DNA of 64,000 nucleotides from Stutzerimonas stutzeri (GCA_002387205.1 DGLA01000014.1:1-64000); one strand, 5' to 3'; numbered from the stretch's first letter, positions 18,622-29,925 are shown. Numbers and translations are program-made. Notes: a model not told the origin generated them from the letters alone.

Positions 18622-18649
18622 CTTGAATATCCAACAAACAGCCTTATCT
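18622..18649 (+). promoter_or_regulatory. Candidate sigma-32 heat-shock promoter of clpB
   Basis: CTTGAAT, 13 bases, then CCTTATCT resembles the sigma-32 consensus (CTTGAA, 13-17 bases, CCCCATNT). It lies 73 bases before the clpB ATG. clpB is sigma-32 dependent in E. coli, so the match is expected but the -10 part is imperfect. Confidence 0.5.
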
Positions 18650-18721
18650 ATGTTTCATCTCGCAGGCTTCGTTCGAGGTGCGATTGTGTGCGCCGGCCTG
18701 CCTTACTAGAAAGGTGATTAC

Positions 18722-21286
<2,565 letters not shown>

Positions 21287-21299
21287 TAGGAGGTGGGCT

Positions 21300-21323
21300 G
21301 GCACTGCTCTCTGGAGCGGTGCC
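21300..21323 (+). terminator. Hairpin after clpB
   Basis: GGCACTGCTC and GAGCGGTGCC form a 10-bp stem with one G-T pair and a TCTG loop, 13 bases after the clpB stop. No U-run follows, so the terminator call is tentative. Confidence 0.45.
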
Positions 21324-21399
21324 AGCGGTGCCATGGCAAGCCAAGCGCAGCGGAACCCGGGTATCGTGCAAGACATTGTAGTAAATCGTATTTTTTGTG

Positions 21400-21427
21400 T
21401 TGACAGCAGCGCCGAGAACCGTAAAAT
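21400..21427 (+). promoter_or_regulatory. Sigma-70 promoter of the tRNA cluster
   Basis: A perfect -35 TTGACA and a TAAAAT -10 separated by 16 bases, followed by the GC-rich stretch GGCGCGCCTC. That discriminator is typical of stable-RNA promoters under stringent control. The first tRNA starts 66 bases downstream of the -10. Confidence 0.8.
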
Positions 21428-21493
21428 GGCGCGCCTCTAAGGGCGGAATGCAAAGCGGTAAAGCAGGCCACCTGAAGAGCTGGAAGTTGCAGT

Positions 21494-21569
21494 TCCGCGA
21501 TAGCTCAGTCGGTAGAGCAAATGACTGTTAATCATTGGGTCCCAGGTTCGAGTCCTGGTCGCGGAGCCA
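21494..21569 (+). tRNA. tRNA-Asn (GTT)
   Basis: 76 bases including encoded CCA. Acceptor TCCGCGA pairs with TCGCGGA, the D arm has GCTCAGTCGGTAGAGC, the anticodon loop CTGTTAA places GTT at 21527-21529, and the T arm contains GGTTCGAGTCC. First of three tRNAs likely cut from one transcript. Confidence 0.97.
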
Positions 21570-21578
21570 AATTCCTAT

Positions 21579-21655
21579 CGGGGTATAGCGCAGTCCGGTA
21601 GCGCGCCTGCTTTGGGAGCAGGATGTCGGGAGTTCGAATCCCCCTACCCCGACCA
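21579..21655 (+). tRNA. tRNA-Pro (TGG)
   Basis: 77 bases with encoded CCA. Acceptor CGGGGTA pairs with TACCCCG, the anticodon loop TTTGGGA places TGG at 21613-21615, and the T arm contains AGTTCGAAT. It begins nine bases after tRNA-Asn. Confidence 0.97.
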
Positions 21656-21660
21656 ATTTT

Positions 21661-21736
21661 GGGTCGTTAGCTCAGTTGGTAGAGCAGTTGGCTTTTAACC
21701 AATTGGTCGTAGGTTCGAATCCTACACGACCCACCA
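21661..21736 (+). tRNA. tRNA-Lys (TTT)
   Basis: 76 bases with encoded CCA. Acceptor GGGTCGT pairs with ACGACCC, the anticodon loop CTTTTAA places TTT at 21694-21696, and the T arm contains GGTTCGAATCC. It begins five bases after tRNA-Pro and is followed by a strong terminator. Confidence 0.97.
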
Positions 21737-21756
21737 AACGGTCTCGCTAGAGACCC

Positions 21757-21797
21757 AAAAAAACCGGGAGGTCCCATGCGGATCTCCCGGTTTTTTT
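21757..21797 (+). terminator. Rho-independent terminator of the tRNA operon
   Basis: AAACCGGGAG pairs with CTCCCGGTTT, with further pairing of TCC and GGA inside the loop, and ends in a run of seven T. The A-run upstream makes it usable on both strands, but the reverse side would not serve a gene that ends here, since ndh ends at 21910. Confidence 0.92.
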
Positions 21798-21909
21798 ATT
21801 GTCTGGGATTCGCTCCCTCCGCGGGAGTTTCGGTGCAATGCCGGCTCTTTACTCATGGCCGTTGCAGGCGCCGGCGCTGCCAGATGAAGGCGCCGGCGAT
21901 GCTCATCGG

Positions 21910-23205
21910 TCAGTGCAGCTTCAGGCGTGGGACGGTGCTGGTGCTGAGCTTGTCGCCGATCATCATCAGCGCAGTGCGGGCCATTCCGTACAGTGCGATC
22001 TGGTGCATCCGATACAGCGAGATGTAGAACATTCGCGCCAGCCAGCCTTCCAGCATCACGTTGCCGGTGAGATTGCCCATCAGGTTGCCTACAGCAGAAA
22101 AGCTCGACAGCGAAATGAGTGAGCCGTAATCCCGGTAGCGATAGCTGGGTAGCTCCTTGCCTTGCAGGCGCAAGGCGATGGATTTGGCCAGCATCGACGC
22201 CTGCTGATGGGCGGCCTGGGCGCGTGGCGGGACGTTGCGATCGCTGTCCGGCTGCGGGCAGGCTGCGCAGTCCCCAAAGGCAAAGATATTGTCGTCGCGT
22301 GTGGTTTGCAGCGTTGGGCGCACCACCAGCTGGTTGATGCGATTGGTCTCCAGGCCGTCGATCTCGTGAAGAAAGGCGGGCGCCCTGATGCCTGCAGCCC
22401 AGACCTTGAGGCTGGCTGGGACAAAATGCCCGTTTTTGGTGTGCAGGCCCTCGGCGGTCACTTCGCTGACTGCTGCGTCGGTGAGCACGGTGACACCCAG
22501 ATCTTTCAGTGTCTGGTGGACGGGCTGGCTGATTCGCTCCGGCAATGCCGGTAGTACCCTTGGGCCTGCCTCTATCAAGGTGATATGCACATCTTCGGGC
22601 TTGATGCCGTCCAGGCCGTAGGCCGCCAGCTCACGCGCGGCATGATGCAGTTCTGCAGCAAGTTCTACGCCCGTCGCGCCTGCCCCGACGATTGCCATGT
22701 CTATAACGCTGTGTCGGCCTTCGCTGGCATGTGCCCGCATGTAGTGGCTCAACAGGTCCCGGTGAAAACGCTCGGCCTGGGCGCGGGTATCGAGAAATAT
22801 GCAGTGTTCGGCCGCACCCTTGGTGCCGAAGTCGTTTGTCATGCTGCCAACCGAGATCACCAGAGTGTCATAGCTAAGCAAGCGAGCGGGTACGAGTTCG
22901 ACGCCGTGCTCGTCGAACGAGGCGGCAAGGTGTACGCACTTGCGCTCGCGCTCAAGGGCGCTCATGCGGCCCATTTGGAACTCGAAATGGTTCCATTTGG
23001 CCTGTGCAACATAGTTGAGCTCATCGGCTGATGAATTCAGCGAGCCCGCGGCGACTTCGTGCAGCAAGGGCTTCCAGATGTGCGTGAGATTGGCGTCTAT
23101 CAGCGTGACGCGGGCCTTGCCGCGTCTGCCCAGGGTTCTACCCAGGCGGGTAGCAAGCTCCAGGCCGCCGGCGCCGCCGCCGACGATTACGATGCGATGT
23201 GTCAT
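21910..23205 (-). CDS. ndh: Type II NADH dehydrogenase (NAD(P)/FAD oxidoreductase)
   Basis: Single-subunit NADH:quinone oxidoreductase that feeds the respiratory chain without pumping protons. The N-terminal FAD-binding motif is IVIVGGGAGGLELATRLG; the second Rossmann motif for NADH is MAIVGAGATGVELAAEL near residue 172; the FAD-closing motif is NIFAFGDCAACP near residue 306. The C-terminal region (residues about 370-415) is hydrophobic and amphipathic, fitting peripheral attachment to the inner membrane. The length of 431 residues is normal. Monocistronic; its promoter should lie in the 61 bases before the short DUF3094 gene or within it. Confidence 0.92.
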   Translation of the reverse strand: MTHRIVIVGGGAGGLELATRLGRTLGRRGKARVTLIDANLTHIWKPLLHEVAAGSLNSSADELNYVAQAKWNHFEFQMGRMSALERERKCVHLAASFDEHGVELVPARLLSYDTLVISVGSMTNDFGTKGAAEHCIFLDTRAQAERFHRDLLSHYMRAHASEGRHSVIDMAIVGAGATGVELAAELHHAARELAAYGLDGIKPEDVHITLIEAGPRVLPALPERISQPVHQTLKDLGVTVLTDAAVSEVTAEGLHTKNGHFVPASLKVWAAGIRAPAFLHEIDGLETNRINQLVVRPTLQTTRDDNIFAFGDCAACPQPDSDRNVPPRAQAAHQQASMLAKSIALRLQGKELPSYRYRDYGSLISLSSFSAVGNLMGNLTGNVMLEGWLARMFYISLYRMHQIALYGMARTALMMIGDKLSTSTVPRLKLH

Positions 23206-23266
23206 GACATGAACTCATAAGGCTTCTGGGAATACAGGAGGCGCACCGGATTGAAGAGGTTGGGCT

Positions 23267-23440
23267 TCATAGCACCAGGCGGCTGAGGAGGCGGCTCAAC
23301 AGTCCCAGGCCGATCACGACTGCCAGTACCAGTACCAGGAGCAGCCATGGACGAAAAGGCCGGCGCTCGACTTGGTGCTGGGGTGCGCTGAGGTATTGGT
23401 CAACGCGTTTCTGGTCTTCAGGATTCAGGCGGCTGGGCAT
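23267..23440 (-). CDS. DUF3094 family small membrane protein
   Basis: A 57-residue gene read directly from the sequence. The protein begins MPSRLNPEDQKRVDQYLS, has a basic stretch (QVERRPFRPW) and one C-terminal membrane helix (LLLVLVLAVVIGLGLL). This is the pattern of DUF3094, a short family common in Pseudomonas (recalled). A GAGGTG ribosome binding site lies 4-5 bases before the ATG. It is on the same strand as ndh, 61 bases upstream of it, and may be co-transcribed. Function unknown. Confidence 0.8.
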   Translation of the reverse strand: MPSRLNPEDQKRVDQYLSAPQHQVERRPFRPWLLLVLVLAVVIGLGLLSRLLSRLVL

Positions 23441-23577
23441 ACGCACCTCGAAAAGAATGGATTCATTCTAGCGGTGCGACGCTAAAAGCCAAGCGCCGCC
23501 GGTTCCGGGCGTGTCCGCCAGGACGGAGCGGGGCAGAGCCGGTGCGGGAGTGAGCGGTGGTTTCGCTGATCGAGGCG

Positions 23578-25863
23578 TTATCGGCCGTTGTTTTTCAGGC
23601 TGCGCAGGTTGCCAATAACCGACTCCAGGGCGCGATCGAACAGCAGCGCGTCGTTGAGCAGGCGAATTGCGCCGCGGCGAAACTCGATGGCGAGCCCCAT
23701 ACGGGTCTTTTCCAGAACTTTCATGCCGGTGCGGTTGACGAAAATGTACTTGCCGGTGGGTTTGATAACTGCCGCCAGCTTGCAGCGCAGCTTGTGTTCC
23801 TCGTCTTCCTGAAATTCGACCCAGCTGCCGACTCGCAGGTTGTCAACCTGAGTCAGTGCCTCGTCGTTATCGGCAAGATTGATCTCAGGCTCCTGTTCAC
23901 GGCTCTCGCCGGGCGCCAGCAGAACGATTTCCTCGACGACTTCGACCATCGCGGACTTGCCTGGGGCTTCCTCGTCAGCCGCTTCGCGTGGCGGCAGCAC
24001 CAGCTTCTGTTCAGGGCCGGTTTCAGTGTCGCTGTGCGCAGCCCCCGGCGCCACCGTCACGGGGCGTTTGTACTGTTCCAGCGTCTGAACATGCAGGGCT
24101 TCGAGCTGAGTAAAGAATTGGCTCGTGGAGAACGGATCGAAAGCCGCGCTGACCAGGCCTTCGCGTAGCTTCCTTAGCAGGCTCGGCACTAGCTGCAACA
24201 GGCGGGCCCTGGACGCTGGATCGTCATGGGGCTCGACGCTCCATATCAGGTCATCCATGGTGACCAGTGCGGACTGCCATTGCTCGGACTCGGTGTCATG
24301 CTTCAGGCAGGTCAGCAGCAGCACCTTGCTCCAGGCCTCCTGTAGCAGGCGTACCACTACTTCTGGAAGCGTTTTGCCCAGCAGGCGCTGATTCAGGGCG
24401 TGCTCAACCTCCTGGCGTGCCATCTCGGCCTTGGCGCGGCCTTCCTCGGCGTCCCGGGTGCGCTGTTCGAGAAGCTCGCTACGGCGGCGTTCGTCGCCGG
24501 TAAATGCGAGAAAGTCGGCAAGCAGCTCGGAAAATATCGAGGGATCATCAACGAAATCGTTGAGCAGGCGCGCCACGACCTGTTCGATCTTCTGATAGAG
24601 GGTGTCTCGCTGAGCTTCGTCCTGGTCACCCCAGCCCATGGCTGCCGACGCGATTTCGTTGAGCAGCCGGCGGGCTGGATGGCTGCCACGGCTGAAGAAG
24701 GTCTTGTCCAGTACGGCCACCTTGAGCACCGGTATCTGCAGGCGGCCGATGAGTGCTTTCAGGGAGTCGGGTAGTGTGCGGTCATCGAGAATGAACTCGA
24801 ACAGCATGGAGACCAGGTTGATGACGTCTTCGTCCATTTCCCCGACCACACGTGACTTGCCGCTTTTGGCACTGATGCGATGAAGTAGCTGCTCCAGCTG
24901 CCCCTGAAGGTCTAAATCTTCGACTCGTAGCGGGGCCCGTGTCTGCAGGTGCGACAGCAGGCGCATCAGGTCGTTACTGGTTATCGGCACGGCATCGCTG
25001 GGAGTGTTGCGTGCAGGAAGGGCGCTTCCGCGTAGCTCTGATAGCAGGCTCTGCAGGGCGCCGAATGCTTCCTGCAGGCTCTCTTCGTCGGCATGCATAG
25101 CATGGCCGCTGTAGCCCATCGTGGTCGAATTGGTGCCCGGTGCGCCCTGGCGGTTCGGAGCGCGGCGGGGTGGCGAGGACTGCAGTTCAGGCAAGACGCC
25201 GGCGGCCACCAGAGCCTGGTTCGACTCGGCATAGAGTTGGTCGAGGTCTGCCAGTACATAGCGCTCGAAGAGCTTGAGGATGATCAGCTTGACCTTGATG
25301 TCAACGCCTAGGGTGCTGCACGCCTCCAGAAAGGACTCGCAGAGTTGCTGCGGGCCGAGCGGGTTGGACTTGTCGTCGAGCTTTCTGCTGACCATCGCGT
25401 TCATGCGCGTGGTCAGGTGGCTGAGCGGTTGAGCGGCGCGACTCTTGACCTTGGCAACCATGGTGTCGACTGCAACCGTTTCTTCCAGCTCGTCGTTCTG
25501 CACCAGGGCCAGGCTTTCAAAGGAGGCGTCCTGTTGCGCAGGTTTGCCGATCTCGTACTGGTTGAGCCTGGCAAACGATTCGAAGACCTGCTGCAAAAAG
25601 CCGCGCTCGATGCTGCGGCGCTTCATGCGCAGGTCGCGCATGGCCTCGAAGAATGCGTTCTGTTCAGCGTTGCTGGTGGCGCGGTCGGCGATTTCGAACA
25701 GGGAGTCGTCGGCGTTATCGAACAGGGTCTGCAGTGCCAGGCGCAGCTGTTGGGCAGCCTTGTCGCGCACGCTGATAAGCGCGACAGGTAGCCTGCCGGC
25801 CGGCGTGGACTGTTTTTGCTCAGGGGCAGCCTTGAGGTGCACCACTTTCGCATCGGTTCGCAT
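23578..25863 (-). CDS. DUF1631 domain protein
   Basis: 761-residue cytoplasmic protein of unknown function, largely helical. Segments such as AFFEAMRDLRMKRRSIERGF, HLTTRMNAMV, LILKLFERYVLADLDQLYAE and SHPARRLLNEIASAAMGWG follow the DUF1631 pattern. The final 90 residues form a small beta domain (VGSWVEFQEDEEHKLRCKL, then YIFVNRTGMKVLEKT) that looks like a PilZ-type or related barrel, though the RxxxR/DxSxxG motif is not clear. In pseudomonads this family is often mislabelled thymidine phosphorylase; no phosphorylase motif is present. Its leader and that of nadC share a 320-base divergent region. Confidence 0.82.
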   Translation of the reverse strand: MRTDAKVVHLKAAPEQKQSTPAGRLPVALISVRDKAAQQLRLALQTLFDNADDSLFEIADRATSNAEQNAFFEAMRDLRMKRRSIERGFLQQVFESFARLNQYEIGKPAQQDASFESLALVQNDELEETVAVDTMVAKVKSRAAQPLSHLTTRMNAMVSRKLDDKSNPLGPQQLCESFLEACSTLGVDIKVKLIILKLFERYVLADLDQLYAESNQALVAAGVLPELQSSPPRRAPNRQGAPGTNSTTMGYSGHAMHADEESLQEAFGALQSLLSELRGSALPARNTPSDAVPITSNDLMRLLSHLQTRAPLRVEDLDLQGQLEQLLHRISAKSGKSRVVGEMDEDVINLVSMLFEFILDDRTLPDSLKALIGRLQIPVLKVAVLDKTFFSRGSHPARRLLNEIASAAMGWGDQDEAQRDTLYQKIEQVVARLLNDFVDDPSIFSELLADFLAFTGDERRRSELLEQRTRDAEEGRAKAEMARQEVEHALNQRLLGKTLPEVVVRLLQEAWSKVLLLTCLKHDTESEQWQSALVTMDDLIWSVEPHDDPASRARLLQLVPSLLRKLREGLVSAAFDPFSTSQFFTQLEALHVQTLEQYKRPVTVAPGAAHSDTETGPEQKLVLPPREAADEEAPGKSAMVEVVEEIVLLAPGESREQEPEINLADNDEALTQVDNLRVGSWVEFQEDEEHKLRCKLAAVIKPTGKYIFVNRTGMKVLEKTRMGLAIEFRRGAIRLLNDALLFDRALESVIGNLRSLKNNGR

Positions 25864-26183
25864 CGAGACTCTCCGGTCGCCTGCTTCGGGCGCTCAACAA
25901 CACGTAGCATGCCGCTGATGGGGTAGGGCAACGGCTAGTGAATAGTGGCAAACCGCCATTTCGGTGGCGTCAATTTCAAATCGATTATAGGCTTTTTTGT
26001 CAGTCAGCCCGCGCGGATTTTTGTTGGACATGATCCAGCTCACAGATACTCAGAACTAATCCTACAGGCGGTCTGAAATCCGCATGTGAATACCATCGTG
26101 ACGGTGTGGACTCAGTTACGACGAGCGCTGCGACATCTTCAAGGCAGGCTTTATACTCTCGCCGAACTACAAGGGAGCCCGTC
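25864..26183. other. Divergent intergenic region DUF1631 / nadC
   Basis: 320 bases without a credible gene. It contains the short hairpin CGCCATTTCGGTGGCG near 25960, an AT-rich stretch near 25978-26000 with a short T-run, and the nadC promoter described separately. No pilin gene or tRNA is present here, although pilA adjoins nadC in P. aeruginosa. Confidence 0.6.
26130..26157 (+). promoter_or_regulatory. Candidate sigma-70 promoter of nadC
   Basis: GCGACA (matching the last four bases of TTGACA), 16 bases, then TATACT. It ends 26 bases before the GTG start, leaving a short leader with the AAGGGAG ribosome binding site. Confidence 0.5.
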
Positions 26184-27032
26184 GTGACCAACCTCACTAT
26201 TGCGGACATTTCCGCTGAAATCGAAACCAACGTACGCCGGGCCCTGGCCGAAGACGTGGGCAGTGGTGATATCACTGCGCAGCTGATTCCGGCGGAGCGG
26301 CTTGCTCATGCTTCGGTCATCACACGCGAGGCGGCAGTGGTCAGCGGCAGCGCCTGGGTCGACGCCGTGTTCAGGCAGCTGGACCCAAGAGTAGCAGTGC
26401 ATTGGCTGGTGACTGATGGTGAGCGGGTTGCCGCCAATCAGGTGCTGTTCCAGCTCGAAGGGCCGGCGCGTGCTTTGCTCACTGGTGAGCGCACTGCTTT
26501 GAATTTTCTACAGACCTTGTCCGGGGTCGCTACCCGCTGCCGCTACTATGCCGATCTGGTAGAGGGAACAGGCGTGCGCCTGCTCGACACCCGCAAGACC
26601 CTTCCGGGATTGCGCCTGGCGCAGAAGTACGCGACCACCTGCGGAGGCTGCTACAACCATCGCATCGGTCTGTACGACGCATTTCTGATCAAGGAAAACC
26701 ACATCGCAGCGTGCGGCGGGATCGCCGAGGCGGTGGCTGCCGCGCACCGGATCGCACCCGGAAAACCGGTGGAGGTCGAGGTCGAGAGTCTCGACGAGCT
26801 GGAGCAGGCGCTGAGGGCCGGCGCGGATATCGTGATGCTTGACGAATTAAGCCTGGAGGAAATGCGCACTGCGGTCGGTCTCGCCGCCGGGCGAGCAAAA
26901 CTGGAGGCGTCTGGCGGGATCGACGAGCAGACGTTACGAGAGGTCGCCGCGACTGGCGTCGACTATATTTCGATCGGTGCCCTTACCAAGCATGTGCGGG
27001 CGATCGACCTGTCGATGCGTCTGAAGCATTAG
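26184..27032 (+). CDS. nadC: Nicotinate-nucleotide pyrophosphorylase (carboxylating)
   Basis: Quinolinate phosphoribosyltransferase: converts quinolinate and PRPP to nicotinate mononucleotide in de novo NAD synthesis. Type II PRTase motifs include EDVGSGDIT near residue 22, ERTALNFLQTLSGVAT, LLDTRKTLPGLR, the KENH substrate loop, and the C-terminal LEASGGIDEQTLREVAATGVD. The GTG start at 26184 (AAGGGAG seven bases upstream) gives 282 residues, beginning TNLTIADISAEIE, which matches the P. aeruginosa start; the longer frame from 26106 crosses the promoter. Confidence 0.95.
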   Translation: MTNLTIADISAEIETNVRRALAEDVGSGDITAQLIPAERLAHASVITREAAVVSGSAWVDAVFRQLDPRVAVHWLVTDGERVAANQVLFQLEGPARALLTGERTALNFLQTLSGVATRCRYYADLVEGTGVRLLDTRKTLPGLRLAQKYATTCGGCYNHRIGLYDAFLIKENHIAACGGIAEAVAAAHRIAPGKPVEVEVESLDELEQALRAGADIVMLDELSLEEMRTAVGLAAGRAKLEASGGIDEQTLREVAATGVDYISIGALTKHVRAIDLSMRLKH

Positions 27033-27039
27033 CCGCCAA

Positions 27040-27060
27040 GGCGGCCCTGAGTGGGCCGCC
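27040..27060. terminator. Hairpin between convergent nadC and zapG
   Basis: GGCGGCCC and GGGCCGCC form a perfect 8-bp stem with a TGAGT loop in the 36-base gap between the two stop codons. There is no U-run on either side. Its position suggests a bidirectional transcript end. Confidence 0.5.
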
Positions 27061-27068
27061 AAAGCAGG

Positions 27069-27500
27069 TTAGTGCTTGCTCTTGAGACCAAAGTTTTCGT
27101 GCAGTGTGCCGGGAACGTCCGAATCCTTTGGCGCGTAATCCTTCGGCGGCTCTGTGAAGCTGGGCGGGTTGAGGCGTTCGCGCGGGCTATGGCTTTCCTG
27201 GGCGTGAAGCGCTGCAAGCAAACGCTGCCGGGTTTGCTCATCCAGCGCGAGCTTGTCGGCGCCTTCGGAGAGGTGCTCCTGCATGTCCTTGTAGCTGTTG
27301 GTCAGCTTGCGCAGCAGACTTGCCGTCGTGTTGAAATGGGTAACCACTTCGCTTTGATAGGTGTCCAGGCGCTCCTGCAGCTCATCCACCTGACGCTGTG
27401 TGCTGTTCGGTGAGCTGTTACGGGCAATCAGATAACCAATGGCGATGCCGGCAATCACGCCAACGATCGGGAGCAACCAGGTCGCGAGGGTCTGTTCCAC
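27069..27500 (-). CDS. zapG: YhcB/ZapG family (DUF1043) inner membrane protein
   Basis: 143-residue bitopic membrane protein. One N-terminal helix (LLPIVGVIAGIAIGYLIA) is followed by a coiled coil (residues about 33-95: QRQVDELQERLDTYQSEVV, then KLTNSYKDMQEHLSEGADKL) and a disordered Pro-rich tail. This is the architecture of YhcB/ZapG (DUF1043), which in enterobacteria links cell division, envelope growth and Z-ring components. In P. aeruginosa the same neighbours (hydrolase, trpS, zapE) occur (recalled as PA4441-PA4438). It is divergent from the hydrolase gene with 248 bases between them in which I see no further gene. Confidence 0.88.
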   Translation of the reverse strand: MEQTLATWLLPIVGVIAGIAIGYLIARNSSPNSTQRQVDELQERLDTYQSEVVTHFNTTASLLRKLTNSYKDMQEHLSEGADKLALDEQTRQRLLAALHAQESHSPRERLNPPSFTEPPKDYAPKDSDVPGTLHENFGLKSKH

Positions 27501-27748
27501 GAGTCCTTCCTCTAAATAAACGGCTGTGCTGTTCTAACCGTGAAATCGCCATGTGCAATTGGTCTGTCAGCCTGACTGTCGCGCCGCGGTGCGGCAGAAA
27601 TCCGGTCTGCATTACCCGGTGCGGTGGTTTTTCCACGGCCTGATACGTTAACGTCTCGTACCTGCTCTGTATACCGCAGCGCGATGCGGCGGTTTCAGCC
27701 AGGCTTAAAGCAAGACGAGTCGACTTATCTCAAGGTCACGGAGCCACT

Positions 27749-28378
27749 TTGTTGAAACGCGAAACTCCCATTTCCATCGAGGGGCCGGCCGGTGTGCTGG
27801 AAGGCCTCTGTTTCGATCAACCCGATGCGCGCGGGCTGGCGCTGATCTGCCACCCTAATCCGGTCAAGGGCGGCACCATGCTCAACAAGGTTGTGTCGAC
27901 GTTGCAGCGCACCGCGAGGGATGCCGGGTATGTCACGTTGCGTTTCAATTTTCGCGGTGTGGGCGGCAGCGCAGGCAGCCATGACATGAACTCTGGTGAA
28001 GTCGATGACGCCGAGGCGGCACTGGGTTGGCTGAGGGCACGATACCCGGATTTGCCGCTGACCCTCCTTGGGTTTTCGTTCGGTGGCTTCGTCGCGGCCG
28101 CCCTGGCCGGCCGTATCGAGGCTCGTGGTGAGTCGCTGGAACGGCTGTTCATGGTAGCGCCGGCTGTATCGCGGCTGGCGGATCAACCGCTGGCTGAGCG
28201 CTGCGCCCTCACCATCATCCAGCCGGACGATGACGAGGTGATAGATCCTGCCTCGGTGCACAGCTTCTCAGCCGAGCTTCAACGCCCCCACGAACTGCTG
28301 AAAGTGGCAGAATGCGGCCACTTTTTCCACGGCAAGCTGGTGGAGCTCAAGGACCTGGTCTCGCCGCGGCTGGGTTAG
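27749..28378 (+). CDS. Alpha/beta hydrolase, serine-type
   Basis: 209-residue alpha/beta hydrolase. The motif CHPNPVKGGTMLNKVV and LRFNFRGVGGSAG are typical of this small subfamily; the nucleophile serine is in LLGFSFGGFVAA (GxSxG) near residue 111, an acid residue is expected in QPDDDEVID, and the histidine in CGHFFHGKL. Substrate unknown. Translation starts at one of two adjacent TTG codons (27749 or 27752); no ATG fits. The upstream CGGAG sequence is a plausible ribosome binding site. It lies 36 bases before trpS on the same strand. Confidence 0.85.
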   Translation: MLKRETPISIEGPAGVLEGLCFDQPDARGLALICHPNPVKGGTMLNKVVSTLQRTARDAGYVTLRFNFRGVGGSAGSHDMNSGEVDDAEAALGWLRARYPDLPLTLLGFSFGGFVAAALAGRIEARGESLERLFMVAPAVSRLADQPLAERCALTIIQPDDDEVIDPASVHSFSAELQRPHELLKVAECGHFFHGKLVELKDLVSPRLG

Positions 28379-28414
28379 TTTCGCCAGGCCGCGCTGACCC
28401 ATCGAGACGACTGT

Positions 28415-29773
28415 ATGAAAACCCGAATTCTCACCGGTATCACCACTACGGGCACCCCGCATCTGGGCAATTATGCCGGAGCCATCCGACCGGCCATTGT
28501 GGCCAGCCGCGAAGCCGATGCCGATTCCTTCTATTTCCTTGCCGACTACCACGCCCTGATCAAGTGTGACGATCCGCAGCGCATTCAGCAGTCGCGCCTG
28601 GAGATCGCGGCCACTTGGTTGGCGTGCGGCCTGGATGCCGAGCGCGTCACCTTCTATCGCCAGTCGGATATCCCTGAAATACCCGAGCTGACGTGGCTAT
28701 TGACCTGCGTAGCCGGCAAGGGCTTGCTCAACCGTGCGCATGCCTACAAGGCATCCGTGGACAAGAATCTGGAGAAGGGCGACGACCCGGATGCCGGCAT
28801 CACCATGGGCCTGTTCAGTTATCCCGTGCTGATGGCCGCGGACATTCTCATGTTCAACGCCCACAAGGTGCCGGTCGGCCGTGATCAGATCCAGCACGTC
28901 GAAATGGCGCGCGACATCGGCCAGCGCTTCAACCACCTGTTTGGCAACGGCAGGGAACTGTTCACGCCCCCTGAGGCAGTGATCGAAGAGAGCGTGGCGA
29001 CCTTGCCAGGCCTCGATGGCCGCAAGATGTCGAAGAGCTACGACAACACCATCCCGCTGTTCGCCAGTGCGAAGCAGCTTAAAAGCACCATTGCGCGCAT
29101 CGTCACGGATTCTCGGCTCCCAGGCGAAGCCAAGAATCCTGACGACTCGCATCTGTTCACTCTCTACCAGGCATTCGCCACTCCGGACCAATTGGCAGCT
29201 TTCCGTACCGAACTGCTGGATGGGCTTGCCTGGGGCGAGGCGAAGCAGCGTCTGTTCGAGCTGCTGGACAGCGAGCTTGGCGAAGCGCGTGAACGCTATC
29301 AGGCTCTCATGACCCGTCCCGGTGAGCTGGAAGACATTCTCCAGGCCGGCGCAGCGAAGGCTCGCAAGGTGGCGACGCCCTTTCTCGGCGAGCTGCGCGA
29401 GGCTGTAGGCCTGCGCAACTTCCGCAGCGACGTGAAGAGCACTGCCCCAGCCAAAAAGAAGGGAGGCAAGACAGCTCGTTTCGCCAGCTTCCGCGAGACG
29501 GATGGCAGTTTCCGCTTTCGATTCTTCGCGGCTGACGGAGAGGAGTTGCTCCTGTCGCGTGGATTCAGCGATCCCAAGGCCATTGGCATCGTTACCCAGC
29601 GCCTGATTGCGCAAGGAGTCGACGCCCTGGAGCTTCGTGCCGACGAAGACAACCAGTTCACCTTGTGGCTGGACGGTGAATGCCTGGCCGACAGTCCCTG
29701 CCATGCCGATGAGCAGGCGCTCGAAGCGGCCATGCTGCGTGTGCGCCAGGCCTTGGCGACATTAATCGCCTGA
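28415..29773 (+). CDS. trpS: Tryptophanyl-tRNA synthetase with C-terminal extra domain
   Basis: Charges tRNA-Trp. Class I signatures: TGTPHLGNYAG (HIGH-like) near residue 12 and KMSKSYD near 205. The catalytic and helical parts end around residue 335. The remaining 110 residues form a separate domain after a Lys-rich linker (APAKKKGGKTARFA): FRETDGSFRFRFFAADGEEL and LLSRGFSDPKAIGIVTQRL resemble a YegP/DUF1508-like fold (my assignment). At 452 residues it is longer than the E. coli enzyme (334), but P. aeruginosa TrpS is similarly long, so the extension is a lineage feature. A hairpin follows the stop. Confidence 0.95.
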   Translation: MKTRILTGITTTGTPHLGNYAGAIRPAIVASREADADSFYFLADYHALIKCDDPQRIQQSRLEIAATWLACGLDAERVTFYRQSDIPEIPELTWLLTCVAGKGLLNRAHAYKASVDKNLEKGDDPDAGITMGLFSYPVLMAADILMFNAHKVPVGRDQIQHVEMARDIGQRFNHLFGNGRELFTPPEAVIEESVATLPGLDGRKMSKSYDNTIPLFASAKQLKSTIARIVTDSRLPGEAKNPDDSHLFTLYQAFATPDQLAAFRTELLDGLAWGEAKQRLFELLDSELGEARERYQALMTRPGELEDILQAGAAKARKVATPFLGELREAVGLRNFRSDVKSTAPAKKKGGKTARFASFRETDGSFRFRFFAADGEELLLSRGFSDPKAIGIVTQRLIAQGVDALELRADEDNQFTLWLDGECLADSPCHADEQALEAAMLRVRQALATLIA

Positions 29774-29787
29774 TCCTGACGGAGCTC

Positions 29788-29808
29788 GCCGACCGCTAAG
29801 CGGTCGGC
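29788..29808 (+). terminator. Hairpin after trpS
   Basis: GCCGACCGCT pairs with AGCGGTCGGC almost without a loop, 14 bases after the trpS stop. The following bases are pyrimidine-rich (TGTCTCC) but lack a T-run. It is probably a transcript end. Confidence 0.5.
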
Positions 29809-29925
29809 TGTCTCCAGGTTCTCCCTATTCATCCGAGGCTCGAGCGCTTGAACGATCTGCCTAAATTGCCAAGCACTGAAGGCGCGGCTAAAGTGTCGGC
29901 CCCGTTTCACTACCCAGACCCCGCC

